This document shows, piece after piece, positions 11,924-23,252 of a stretch of DNA of 64,000 bases. A program made the translations under genes and the position numbers. Position 1 is the first letter of the stretch. The number at the start of each line of letters is the position of its first letter. This stretch comes from Ligula intestinalis. Its lineage: Eukaryota; Platyhelminthes; Cestoda; Diphyllobothriidea; Diphyllobothriidae. The notes beneath the pieces are model-generated. The model searched no databases and was not told where the DNA came from. It saw only the letters and a program-made list of their open reading frames with translations. The DNA is taken from contig JAYGXS010000003.1 in the NCBI GenBank assembly GCA_036362985.1, positions 46,277,436 through 46,341,435 of the forward strand, in the 5' to 3' direction.

Positions 11924-12355
11924 ATTTACTCAGAACGGGTTAAACTTCGTTTAGTCCTTCAATTGAAACTTTGCACTCAGATATTCACTCTGAAAGGCCC
12001 TTCTGATAGAAATAAAGATGCGCCCTTGCACAGGCCTCTCCTGTACAATATGCATTTATTCCTACTCCATCTGTAAAAGAGTAGCGGTCAGAAACTACGG
12101 AATCCTATTTGAAAAGTTAGAAGAGACAAAAATATTCTGGTACCTAAACACGTTTTCGTCATCTTGAAATGCAAAAAGTTTTTTTATATCACTTGTACGT
12201 TTGGTTTTAAGTGGACTTGCTCCACGGAAACAAGAGTCAGACTTCAAAACAACGCCCCCAACTGAGGTCAAAACCACTGCAACCTTCAGCTTCATCAGTC
12301 CATATCAATGAGTTTTCCTTCATCTGATTTTATGTTGTGTCTGTACGTGTTTGAC
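11924..12355 (+). repeat. Dispersed repeat R2, copy 1
   Basis: About 430 bp align with 14088-14520 in direct orientation. Long shared blocks include AAAGGCCCTTCTGA (one mismatch before it), GTAGAGTAGCGGTCAGAAACT-like, ATTCTGGTACCT, AAGTGGACTTGCT and AACTGAGGTCAAAACC. Divergence looks like roughly 15-20 percent with small indels. A 66-codon minus-strand open frame is interrupted in the second copy, so I do not call it coding. The family is unknown. Confidence 0.75.
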
Positions 12356-12944
12356 CATCGATTTTGATAAAGTCAACTAAGTGCACCAAAAGGTTGGTAC
12401 AGAATTTGACGGTCTCAGAGGTTAGGTTTAAAGTGATAGAGGACGTAGTTAGTGGCTCGGCACCCTTCAACTTCTTTTGGAGTCTCGAAGACTAAACGGG
12501 GTCCGGCGTAGGCTGTTTTATCAAATGCAACCCAAAACACCGCCTTACTTAATCTTAAATGACAGTAGACTTTGCCGGGGTACTACTGTACTATCTACCC
12601 TCACTCATCCTTAGTAGGTGTAAAGACAGTCCCAAGGAGGCCGAGACTGATAGGGTTAATATACGGCAATACCAATACTGACTATCGATGAAGCAGAGTC
12701 TTAGTAGTGTCAGTACTATCTTTGACGCTAAAATTTGTCCGAAGTGAAGCTGATAAAGCCAAGGCTGGGGCTCATACCCTCTTTGTCTCAACGATGACTG
12801 TGAACCTGAGTTTGAACTATTTCGAGTAAGTACGTGCTTCGGGCCCTGAACACAGCAGGGTTTGCCTTGGTTTACTTACTCTCATCTCTATCCATCGAGC
12901 TGTGTACTTTGCTACTAGGTACGGGCTAACATACTGCTGCCATA
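12356..12944. other. Spacer, nothing recognised
   Basis: Slightly more GC than its surroundings. It has short open frames only, no repeat partner found and no motif. Confidence 0.4.
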
Positions 12945-13490
12945 GGTATGTGCCTATGCTTAACGTTCTAAATTCTAGTAATCGTGCTTACTAAGGCAAG
13001 TAGATACTGTGCTTTAAATACTGCCCTATGTGCTTTTTAAGAAGTCGCACCCAGTATGCGCTCCCAATCTGTGTGAGATAATAGCGATTAGCACTTGGAT
13101 AATAATTGAGAGTTTGTAAAATGATGCACAAGTCCTACCCAGGTTCAACAAAACTTTATGTAATAAGAGCTGAAGATTTATCATACGTTTAGGTCGGAAG
13201 AAAGTGACGCATGTCATTTTGCAGGATACTTCCGTAAGAAGTGTTGTGCCTATGGTAAAAGTGCTAGTTATAGTAATCATACTTGCTAATGCCAGTGAGT
13301 GGCAAGCTGCAGTGCGGCCTGTATACGCTTGTTTACATTTTTAGCCTAGTTGGCAGTCATAGCCTGGATGGGAATTTTAGTAAGGTGAAGGTTTAAAGAA
13401 ACGTGTATTTGATAATAGCTGAAGATCTACCATGCATTCTGGTCATAACAAAGTGGCATTTGCCATTTTTTTCCAGGATACCGCAGTTAT
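12945..13490 (+). repeat. Diverged tandem duplication, two units of about 270-290 bp
   Basis: The segment with TGTGCCTATG and TAGTAATCGTGCTTACTAAGG (about 12945-13000) recurs at about 13240-13300. The segment with TAATAAGAGCTGAAGATTTATC through GCAGGATAC (about 13160-13230) recurs as TAATAGCTGAAGATCTACC through CCAGGATAC (about 13415-13490). The order is preserved, so two diverged tandem units are the simplest reading. Confidence 0.6.
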
Positions 13491-14087
13491 CAGCCTTTAG
13501 TTGCGTCTTGTTAAACAACACGTGGACGCGAAATCGGCATTAGAGGTTGTCGGGCCGTGTTTTTTATTTTTTACGGTATCTACTTTTGTTAAGAATTTAC
13601 AGAGCGTCATCGGTCTATTAGGAAGCAAACTTCTCCACAATAAACTTGTCATGAAGCCATAGTAAGTCCTATGGCAGCATTAAAGGTTCAGTAATAAGAC
13701 ATGCATCCTACACGCGCTACAAGTACGGTACTAGAGGACAACAGTGTTGCTGAGACTGCAATGGGCTAACAGGTTAGAGTAGGCTTGGAGGAATAGACTG
13801 CACTATCAAAGCTAAGCAAATCTATCTATGAAACTGGACTGCGTAAGCTAAAAGGTACATTTGTGTCTAAACTGTGTAATGAAGTTACAACCAGCTTTAT
13901 TTGAATTATGTGTAGCTAATAAAGCAACTTAACAACTATGATTAAAAGAACTAGGCTATAAGAAGAGGCTTAAAAATAGCAAGGTTATGCGGATCGTAGG
14001 CTTTGTGCGTGCTGATATGCAAGAAACCTGAGGAGCGTTCACGCCCGCGAGGAGGAAAAAACTTTCATCAATGTGGTTTGATTTACT
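13491..14087. other. Spacer, nothing recognised
   Basis: No coding signal, RNA gene or repeat partner was noticed between the tandem duplication and the second R2 copy. Confidence 0.4.
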
Positions 14088-14520
14088 CAGCACTGGTTAT
14101 ACATCATCTAGGCCTCGAATACTCACTCTAAAAGGCCCTTCTGAAAGAAATCATTATGCGGCCTTCCACAGGCCTCCTATATGCAATATGTTTTTATTCC
14201 TACTCTATGCGTAGTAGAGTAGCGGTCAGAAACTGCGGAATCCTATTTAAACAGTAAAAGAAGAAAAACATATTCTGGTACCTCAACACGTTTTCATTAT
14301 CTTGACATAAAAAAGTTTCTTTGTTATATCTTTTGCACGTTTGCTTTTAAGTGGACTTGCTGCGCGGAAACAAGAATCAGACTTCGAAACAACGTCTCCA
14401 ACTGAGGTCAAAACCGCTGCAACCTTCAACTCCTCCAATCTATATAGGTGGGTTTTCCTTCATCCGATTTTATTTTAGTGTACATGTAAGTATCAGTTTG
14501 AATTTTAGTTATACCATCGT
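14088..14520 (+). repeat. Dispersed repeat R2, copy 2
   Basis: Direct-orientation partner of 11924-12355, about 2.16 kb downstream. The two copies bracket the tandem duplication, so the whole 11.9-14.5 kb block could be one decayed composite element. Similarity fades after about 14500. Confidence 0.75.
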
Positions 14521-16190
14521 CAATTGGCGAATTGAGCTGCCAATGTGTCTGTCTATAGCCCCTATGGCCGGCGGGATCGTGGAATCTGAAACGTCGGAAA
14601 ACGTTTCTCATAGGCTTGACTTGCAGAACACATTATATTGGTTGACACGTGTCTTTTAAAACACTAAATGTGGCCCTCCTGCCTGCATGGCATTTGAATA
14701 AATTGATTGCAAAACTTTGCTACAAAAAGGAGAAAATTAAGGAAAAAGAGGAAGTTAGGAAAATCGACCTTATAGTACTAGCTAACTTTAAGAAATGATG
14801 GTTTGCACGGATATTATCCGTTATTTGCCCGAAAAGTCTCGTACTTGGAAGTACATCACCGGTAACAAAATCCGTCTTCAGCAAAGCATTCTGTTCTGAG
14901 AAGAAAGATAAAACCTAACACGTTGTAGTTGACTGGTCGGCAAGATGATTTAAACAAACCTGCGGATTTTCGCAGAGCTCTGGCAGAATGCTCACCATAG
15001 TAATGCTGTTACAAGTGTTAGTTGTTTAAAACTGTTGCTGTTATATTATAAGTCTCGTTGTCTCAGTGAGATGCAAAAAATGGGATTGGAACCAAAAGCA
15101 TTTGTAGTTTGTACTCATAAACGAACATAATCGTCCACAAATGCAATTAGATAGAATGTTTTCCTATCGCTAGTCTCCAAAACATTGAGTCAAGAACGAA
15201 TCTGTTTTTCAACGCGATAGTATACTCAAACATCACATCAACCAGACCGTCATTCTTTTAAAGTTCTGCAATATTCTAAATTGAATGGTACCTCTGGGTT
15301 CGGGATTATTTCAGTTGAAGCTATGGATATTTATGTCTTGAACTGTTTATTCAGGATTTCCTTAATATGTCGCTAAGCCATGGAACATACTGGGTAGTTA
15401 AAGATAAGAACTGTGGGCTCTTTGGTCAGATAAACGTCCTGATGTCAAGAAGAGGAGTAGAAAGGATAATTGTCGATTTCGGGACTGTAGTTTTCTAGCG
15501 CCTCAAGCATTCAATCAGATCCATTATCGGAGATAAATATGAACAATTAACCCACTTGACATTCAAACTGCCTTCAATGGAAGCTGAGTTCAGCGTATTG
15601 TTACCTTGTTCTTACGGCTCTTGTTACCTATATTCTTGATCTATATTTTCCTTAATGGATTCAGTGCTTTGCTGCTTAAATGTAGTGTGAAGTCTACTCA
15701 TTCGATTAATTTAAGATAAACATGCTAACCAAAACGCAAACATGCTCTGGAGGCATCAAGTGCACCGAAGATAATTGACTCTTTTGGCTTACTGCAAGTT
15801 CATGCGTTCGCATCGTTTTCTGAACTTGTTTACCACTTTCGGCAAAAACAAGCATTGTCGCATGTATACTTAATGCACTGAATAAGGTCATAAGTTTAAC
15901 TAGGGGGATTTTGGTTCTTTAGATGTATGGACTTTGGGCTAATTTTTGTTTGCTACTTGCAAATAACTCAAAATCCACGATCCCTTCTGGCTACACTAAC
16001 GTCTTTGAAAACTCCAGCAACCTTGTCGTACTTTTGTCCTCGCGAATCTCACATGGTCTCTTTGTCGGCTGATTCTGGAGTGTGGAATGAACGTAGTTCG
16101 TAAAATTACCTGAGCACCAAATAAATGATACATATGAACTGGAAAATTGGCATTCCAAGAAGTATAATTCGGCAGATGGAGTTCTTTGAA
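14521..16190. other. Intron-like stretch, nothing firm
   Basis: A short open segment after TTTTCTAG (15499-15549) reads ASSIQSDPLSEINMNN then stop, and could be an alternative last exon, but nothing else supports it. The remainder shows no gene or repeat. Confidence 0.3.
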
Positions 16191-17475
16191 AAAAAGTGGT
16201 TTAATGGGTACATTTTCGACACTGGCACACCAAAAAATTTAGAAGAAATGGCCCTGCCACTAGTTAACCCCAAGTTGTGAGTACAATATTTTGATGACAC
16301 GTTTGTCATTGCCAAAAAGGACCAGCTTGAAACACTGCACGACGCTATTTACTCAACGATGCCAGGCATCACGTTCACGCTCGAAAAGGAAGTCGACAGT
16401 GAACTCCAATTTATCGACGTCTTCGTACAGCGGAATACTGACGGAACACTCCAAACATCCGTCTACTGCAAAAAAGCACACACGGATGTCATACTACACC
16501 ACGAGAGCAATCAACCTGTTGCTCACAAACGAAATGTTGTTACCAATCTAATCAATTGAGCAGAAACACATTGTTCTAGCTCCGAATACTACCAAGCCGA
16601 ATTCAATTACCTGTTCACACTATTGTCAAAAATACAGCTACCCCAGAGAGTAGGTACGTCGATGCATAAGTAGACAACAGTTGAAACAAAAGTGTAATGG
16701 GTTGTTCCTATCAGGCGCCCAATCCAAGAAGTTGGAAAACACTTCCATATATTAAGAACGTGTCTTAACTTTTTGAAATACACCTGAGAATGTATTTAAT
16801 CCAAGCGGCGCACAATGAATACTCTGCAAAATCAGCTTGTACACCCAAAGGATGTTGTGGGTATTTGGACAGAAAAATGGTGATTTACTAGATCCCTTGT
16901 AGCTGCTGCAATGCAGTTTAATGCGAACAGACAGGATGATCAGCCCCCACACGCTTACGCAAACATCAAAAAGCGGTAAAGGGACGATATCACCTGTCCA
17001 AAGTCACCATTTACGCATCAGAAACTGGACACAATTTGCATGGGACGAAACTTGCATTGTTGGCTCTTGTCCATATAAGAAAAGCCTCAAGTTTTTAGAA
17101 GCCATCAACTCCGACGACTCCTGGATCAACAGGCACGTCGAATTGGATGCGATGTTCACCAACCTTAGGAAAACATGGAAGAAACCACAGCCTATCTGGA
17201 TAAGAGGAAGCGAAAAGCAGCCCCCACCGACCGTACGAATAATTGCGGTCAACAATAAGTTCCCGACTGACCGCATAAGTTCATGCGGGTGACAACTACT
17301 TTTCCCCACTGATCACACAATCACCTGCGGGTGAAGATTATGGACTTTTATCTTAGCAACTTTCTAAACTTCGGTTGGGCATAATTTTGAATTAACCCTT
17401 TCGTACAATTTCCACCCGTCTGAAGACGACCTGGGATGCCAATGTCAAAAATTTATACAATAAACCATTTTTTCC
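16190..17475 (+). pseudogene. Penelope-like element relic A (RT plus GIY-YIG end)
   Basis: The reading starts in the reverse transcriptase finger/palm region (EEMALPLVNPKL then a stop) and reaches the catalytic block YFDDTFVIAKKD (YFDD at 16287-16298; the family usually has YVDD). It continues with QLETLHDAIYSTMPGITFTL and ends this part with SNQPVAHKRNVVTNLIN, the thumb pattern typical of Penelope-like elements. After a broken stretch, another frame (about 16921-17170) gives FAWDETCIVGSCPYKK, KFLEA and SWINRHVELD. This matches the C-terminal part of the GIY-YIG endonuclease domain of these elements; its GIY and YIG residues are lost. The 3' untranslated end follows, with CGTCTGAAGACGACCTGGG (about 17420) and an AATAAA. 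Stops and frame changes show it is dead. Confidence 0.85.
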
Positions 17476-19823
17476 CAAAAATACTTTCTACTGAACAAAT
17501 GTTACCATTTCTTGAAATGCTTCTTGGCCTATATATATATATTCGTACCTGGATTGATTTTAGAGCTGTTTAGAAAAGACAAATATCAGAATGATTTTAC
17601 TTGCGGTACAGTCAAAGTTTTTTTCACAAAAATGCCATCATTAGAAATGAAGACATTTTGCATTTTAATTGATTTGCCTGTAGGTGCAACATTTATCATT
17701 CAGGTATCGGTCAAAAAGATATTTTCAACGTGCATGGCAATGTCGCAGAATAGCAGAGAAGTGCGATGTTAAAATACTGAAGCGTGCAAACTTTCGCAAG
17801 TTAGAATTTTATAAGGATTAGATGTCGAATATTCTTTCACAAAATAATCTGTGTTTATTAAAGTCTAAACAGCCTTCAATGAACAAAAAGCGGGTTATGA
17901 ACCATTAAAAAACAGTTCCCTGCGATGTATTTCTATGCACGAGGTGTAGAAAATTTGAATGCAAAGACTGAGGCTGCAAGAAAAGGTTATTTCTTTAAAT
18001 AAGTTATCAATAGAGCTCAAACCTATCATATCAGATCATTTAGAATTATGATACAGGACTTTGATCCCTTTGGCGTTCTATATAGACGAAGAACGTTTGC
18101 TGTAGGGCGGGCATGAACTAACAAGCTTTTAAACTCACCCTCCAATTCTCTACTCAGTTGGTGTACTACAGTCGATAGAGGCCTTTTTATCTGTACGGAT
18201 CATTTATTTTCCAGAGGCCTTTTTAAGACACCGCCCCACTCTTACAGTCATATATCATGGAGTGCTGAATTTTGTTTTCTGTGAGACTTCTTCGTTGTCT
18301 ACTTCAGCAGGCTTTTTATAAGTTAGGAGGTAACAACGAAGATAATGGTATTTAAACTGCCAATATCAAGAAGCTTAAACGATTCCTTTTGAAGCTGATT
18401 CGCTGAAAAAAACCTGAGTAGTTTTGGCATGAAATGTGTCGCATAACAAGTTTCGGAAATTGAAAAAAATACATTTTGAGAAGTTAACTGTGAAAAAAGA
18501 AATTTAATTAACCTTTCATGGTCTACCTTTTCCCAACTACTTCGTGATAAACCAGACCCAGTCCATACGTACAAAGGACTGGAATCGGAACCGTTTGCTC
18601 ATTCGAAATTTGAGCCATAGATTCCACCAACGCTCCAGAAGGTCAGTGTCGCAGTTGATAAAATTAAAAATTAGAGAAGGCTGGGGTAGGACAGATTGAA
18701 AATAGTCATCAAATGGCTACTCTAACATACGGAGTCCCGCTTTCCCACGGTAAATAAATCCAAAAGCTAGACTTCCTTTGACAATAACAAGTGTCGACTT
18801 ATAATTGCACATCCCTGCGCGAGTACCTAAGAGAATTGTAATATAAGCTTACACTGCCGGCATTTACTAGGGCGATTGAGGGTCGATAAGCGGTCGCCCC
18901 TCTCGTGTGATTGCAAAAATTAATTAAATTATACTTAACGCTAACAATGCTGATGACACACGTCTGGTTTTTTTAAGTGCAGGTAAACAACAGGAGTGCT
19001 AAGACAAATGGAGAAGCTAAAAGACCAGTGGATGTTTTTTATCTAAAGACTAATACTCAGCTGGAGAAGTAATGAGCTACTAGACAATGTCCTTCAGTTG
19101 TGATCGTAAAAACTTCGAAACCAAAAGTGTATTTAATTAAGCATAAAGTAAAAAGGTATATTTTATTTAAATTGGAGATTGGTAACAAGGGAGGTCAAGC
19201 CTCAACTCGGTACAGTATATTTCAACGGAGAGGTGTAGATTATTGCTAAGTTGTTAACGATTCCGGATGATATATCTGTCTTCTCCTAACCAAACATATC
19301 CTTGGGCAAAAAGCAATAACGTCTATGGTATTAACGTGGAATTATTAGAACAAAAAAGTAGGATAGCTGGAAGGCATTTTATAGTTACAAAATACGTTGT
19401 CACTTACAAATCGAGAAAATGGAACATTACCCTACGAACAAGTGTTTTGGAAAGATTTGAACAATTGGTTTGATTTAGCTGTGAAACACTGGGCAGCTTA
19501 GATGGGTCATTGCGCTCCTAGGCCCCAATGGAGAGCCGTTAGTTTTAACACAATTTACTCAAGTTAACCACCCAACGAAAAAAACCTTTTACATGTTGTT
19601 TTTCAGACCACCTCCTTTTTTACATAATGAGTTCAGAGGAATTATGGACATCTGTCAAAAGTAATTATTATTTAAGAGAGCACTGTAGGAGCTTAGAGGA
19701 TTAACAATTACCTGCTTAGGAAATTTCGCTCGAGTATTCAGCTGATTTTATCAGCATATTCTTCAAGTAGATTGGGTAGGCCACACGACCCTCATATGAA
19801 TTAACTTCCAGCTGCCGTTAGAA
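17476..19823. other. Intron-like stretch, nothing firm
   Basis: An open frame at about 17684-17819, following an ATTCAG, reads YRSKRYFQRAWQCRRIAEKC and ends in a stop; no donor fits the exon phase. Small frames at 18323-18574 and 19267-19473 lack motifs. No repeats were found. Confidence 0.3.
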
Positions 19824-19903
19824 GGCTAGAACTCAGGTTGATAAAGTCTTGGCTGTTCACAAGCTTTTAACTTTCTGTCATGGGTTCACATCCCATCTAG
19901 CGT
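19824..19903 (+). tRNA. tRNA-like sequence, probably a tRNA-derived relic
   Basis: The ends GCTAGA and TCTAGC can pair as an acceptor stem. ATGGG-TTCACAT-CCCAT forms a perfect T arm with a 7-base loop, and the B box is GGGTTCACATCC. A D-arm-like ACTCAGGTTGATAAAGT is present. The anticodon arm is irregular (4 bp stem, 8-base loop) and the variable region is odd, so a working tRNA is unlikely. A SINE head or tRNA pseudogene fits better. The tail of the SINE family at 11.6 and 31 kb is not present. Confidence 0.4.
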
Positions 19904-19984
19904 GTTTAGCGTGTTTTTCTACAAATAATGAATTTATCTAACCGGTAAAAAATCGGACTACTTCAAAAATGCTCCATTTAGCCT

Positions 19985-20704
19985 TTAAATTGCATTTCTA
20001 TTGATTGGTTGACTCTGCATAACAAACTTCATATACCACTTAGTAAATAGACTTGCATTATATTCCTGGCTCAAAAAAATGTCTTCATATTTTCTCATCA
20101 GAGGAGAGGGGTTAAGCATCTGTTCTTTTTTACTGCCGTTTTTAAGTTTTAATTGCAGCCAACCACTGTCTGTTTTAAGTGAGAATAAAAGGGATGAAAG
20201 TCCTGCACGATACACCCCAGCTTCTTCTCTTAACTCGATTCCACTGTCGAAGCGTGAAATCAACAGGTAAGGGATACAGCTTCTGTTTTTCTGATTACTT
20301 TCATTGGCTTGTTGGTTTAGGAATGGTTTGGCAGTCTGTCCAATTATGACACTTCGCCATAATTTTCCATTTTTCTGAATGATTAGCGCATCCTCCTTCT
20401 CAACCAATACAATCGTAAAATACAAAGTATTATGTGACAGTATAGGAGTTAAGACCAAGACGGCTAACCCGAACAGCGAAAATCTTCCAGGCCCGGTTCT
20501 TAAGGAGATAGGATAAGTCTTGGGAAGGCCAGAGTAGAAGGAATAGTTTATTGTGTACACAAAGGAACGAAGAATAGGTGGAGAGAAGTTGGACTTCGGA
20601 GCACACGTCATTCCGCTGGAGCGCCGTGGTCCTAAGTGATGTCTGGCGGCCAAGGGTGGGGACAAAGGGATGTGTCCAATTGGTACATGGGCGGCCGCGA
20701 GAAC
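19985..20704 (-). CDS. Unidentified long open frame (about 239 codons)
   Basis: The minus-strand frame is open from a TAG at about 20705 to its stop at 19985, unusually long for this AT-rich sequence. The first ATG lies near 20611, giving about 208 residues. Readable parts include YTINYSFYSGLPKTYPISL, EDALIIQKNGKLWRSVIIG and PLMRKYEDIFLSQEYNASLF. I recognise no domain. Its first third overlaps two other open frames in a locally GC-richer patch with an AATAAA on the minus strand (about 20547-20552). That patch resembles the R/U5 part of a retroelement LTR or a transcript end, so the frame may read out of a decayed element. It may also be a real exon or chance. Confidence 0.3.
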   Translation of the reverse strand, partial: VLAAAHVPIGHIPLSPPLAARHHLGPRRSSGMTCAPKSNFSPPILRSFVYTINYSFYSGLPKTYPISLRTGPGRFSLFGLAVLVLTPILSHNTLYFTIVLVEKEDALIIQKNGKLWRSVIIGQTAKPFLNQQANESNQKNRSCIPYLLISRFDSGIELREEAGVYRAGLSSLLFSLKTDSGWLQLKLKNGSKKEQMLNPSPLMRKYEDIFLSQEYNASLFTKWYMKFVMQSQPINRNAI

Positions 20705-21854
20705 CTAGAAGCACGTGTATGTTTTCGAGTGGAAGTTGGTCAAGTCTTTGCAAGTCAGCGCGACTGTAATGGCTGACTGAGATATTGGATGACTTTGAGA
20801 CATCTGGACTTGAACAATGACGCCGGACAATGCAATGGAGTGTGTTGGACGGTAGAGACCACTACAAGTCGAATTAAAGCAGCTTAAGTTCTTAAGAACA
20901 TAACTTTTGGATTTCAGACCTCACTAAATTAGTTTTTATGTAATTAAAAGGGTATACAATGGTATTTTCGCAGAATGTTCCCTTATTAATTTTACGTGAC
21001 AGTGTTGAAAAATGCCTCTCATGCATTCAGAAACATTTCGTCTAACGTGTAGGACTTGTAATTGTGCTTAAATTTTTTGACAACTTTTAAAGCTTGTGAT
21101 AGTACTCGAGAGTGCTTATGCTCTTTAAGGCTGTCAAAATTAAAACAATTGTTATTTCCAAATTTTGATGAAGCAGGATACAAAATAGACTTTGTGTCTC
21201 GTGAAATGCTCATTTGCTGCGTTAACTTAAACGAATTTTTGATTTGAAGAGATAATTAAGATAAGGTTTTACTACTTATTAACCTGCATGATATTTCATA
21301 AGCATTAGGATGTAAACTCTTGAAAGAAATACTTTTCAGCAGTCAGTGAAAATTCAACAACAAAACTGACAGCTTAAGGACTATTTCGAAATTGAATAAA
21401 TACCGTCTGTTCACGTCACAACCTTAGGAATTTTTTCTTTGCTACAAAATGATTGCAATCAAAAAATGTCTGCAATGCAGGTTTGATACAAACTCTACTT
21501 AAAGTTCAGAGCATGTTAAATAAATGCACCCAGTTCGTGTAACGAGGGTAGTCGCTTTTTACAGAATGTGGTCTTTGTATGCCGTCAGAAGCAACATAGT
21601 TCAAAAATAGTTACCGTAATTTGAAGGAAATGCCTTAGGAAAAGGCTGCAGAATAATTAGTAGTACAACCCAACCCAAAGTAATCTTTTCAAATTTAAAA
21701 CAAACTTAGGAATTTAGGCTAACATTTTGTGGGATAGTGCATTTACTATATCCACAACGTCAGCTGTTTTCTGTCCAAAATATTACTTTGAAAAGCTTGC
21801 CGCTAAAGTATATGTACAACCATGACACTTTTATATTTATAAATCTTCTTTCAG
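20705..21854. other. Intron-like stretch, possible LTR remnant at its start
   Basis: 20705-20900 continues the GC-richer patch noted above. I could not find a second LTR, clear TG...CA ends or a target duplication. The rest is AT-rich with short open frames only. Confidence 0.3.
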
Positions 21855-21953
21855 CAATCGATTTGCAATGCCGGAGGAGACCAAGGAGTTTCGCAGTCCA
21901 TTTGACTCCAATAGCAATTATTGGGCCATGCTACCCACAGTGCACCAGAGCCA
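21855..21953 (+). CDS. Long-gene exon 2 (99 bp)
   Basis: Strong acceptor (CTTCTTTCAG) and a GTGAGT donor. The chosen phase reads NRFAMPEETKE then FRSPFDSNSNYWAMLPT and joins without a stop to the exons on both sides. Another phase is open too, but it does not keep the chain in phase. Short hydrophobic and aromatic residues sit among acidic, Ser and Pro residues. No family recognised. Confidence 0.55.
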
Positions 21954-22934
21954 GTGAGTTTTTTGATATACCTTGTCATATTCCATCCATTTCGATGTTT
22001 TAGAACAGTAGATTGCCCACCTGAGAAAATATCAACTGAAATTCTGAAACGCGTTCTCGACCTGAAACCAATACTGTAGTATAATTTTAAAGCCGAATTC
22101 CACAATTTTTCAAGCACTAGAGGATACCGGCCTTCGGACAAGCTTCCTTTTGACCACCTGAAAAAAGCAACTGTCTGTAAAATATATATTTAATTAGCAT
22201 GCGTTTTATAAATGATCATAAAACCCTTTACGTTAAAACATATTTTGCAGAAAAATGCACAAAATATGTCCTCTTTGTACTCATTTTGTAACATATTACG
22301 TACTTTTTAAATTTTAGATTTGCACAAGGGTTTTTTGTTTTAAAAAAAGTTTTAACGAGAATATTTTTCGGGACTTTGAAAATTGAGCTCGTAAAGCATT
22401 GTATCAGTGCATTTGTAGGTGCCACTCATAGATTATAAAACATGCTCTACATCCTATGCGAAATTTAATAAGTACTACGTAACGTCTTCTTCTTTGCAAA
22501 CTTGAGTGCAAACGAAACGAAGAGTTGTGCTTAAATTTGGTTGGAAGTGCAAAAAAATTTTTTTTTGAAATCGAAACTATACTTTTTCCAGTATTAGCTA
22601 CGCAGAAGTAACTTGACACCTAATGAATACAAAGATATTTTCATGCATTTTTTTCTGTTGAATATTTTTGAATTCCTAAAGCCATCCACATTCCATGGAA
22701 AAAATGTATACTACTTAAGTTGTTTTCACAGGTGGTTAGAAAAGCCCTTTGTAGGACCGATATGTTAGCTTAAAAGTCATAACCTTGGATATTAAATTTT
22801 TCAACGATATTTAAGTCAGAGTTTCCGCATTGACGTTGACCATCTAAAGTAATTGCCAACTCTTTCTGCGGTGAGAATTTGGCTTCCGCAGGTTTTTCTC
22901 CAAAGGTCGCTAAAGTACATGCTTAAACTTTCAG
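21954..22934. other. Intron-like stretch, nothing recognised
   Basis: AT-rich with short open frames and no repeat partner noticed. Confidence 0.4.
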
Positions 22935-23042
22935 GCAAGTAAATATTCCCCAAAGTGGATTGCACAGAACTGCTTCGCAGCACAAGCCAACCCGTGCGGA
23001 CGCCGATAGGGGTGCAGTAAGATATCCTGTTGTAAACGGAAG
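22935..23042 (+). CDS. Long-gene exon 3 (108 bp)
   Basis: ACTTTCAG acceptor and GTGAGT donor. This is the only stop-free phase across the exon. It reads QVNIPQSGLHRTASQHK and then a charged stretch ending in RYPVVNG. The HRTAS segment looks like a basophilic kinase site, which is only a pattern. It is separated from exon 4 by a 114 bp intron, the shortest in the chain. Confidence 0.6.
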
Positions 23043-23156
23043 GTGAGTCAATGAATTCGAACTAAGTTTGTAGGGCATGTGCTCCAGTTACAAGGCTAGT
23101 CAGGCTGCTGCCTAAAGTACCATGTTACGAGTAATGTGTATGGATTTTCTTTTTAG

Positions 23157-23252
23157 TCACCCCACTGGTTGGGCTCAAGAGTCAGTACCTGCCCCGAAAC
23201 AACCAAGCAAAATAGAGATTCGTTGGACAGACCCGGTTGGGCAAGCTCCAAG
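23157..23252 (+). CDS. Long-gene exon 4 (96 bp)
   Basis: Excellent acceptor (TTTTCTTTTTAG) and a weaker donor (GTAGTC). The in-chain phase reads HPTGWAQESVPAPKQP and then SKIEIRWTDPVGQAP. The KIEIRWT segment resembles KIELRYT in exon 7, which may be an internal repeat of the protein. One other phase is open. Confidence 0.55.

Noticed and set aside
20435..20871. Complete solo LTR
   Set aside because: An AATAAA and composition change are present, but I found no matching second copy and no target-site duplication.
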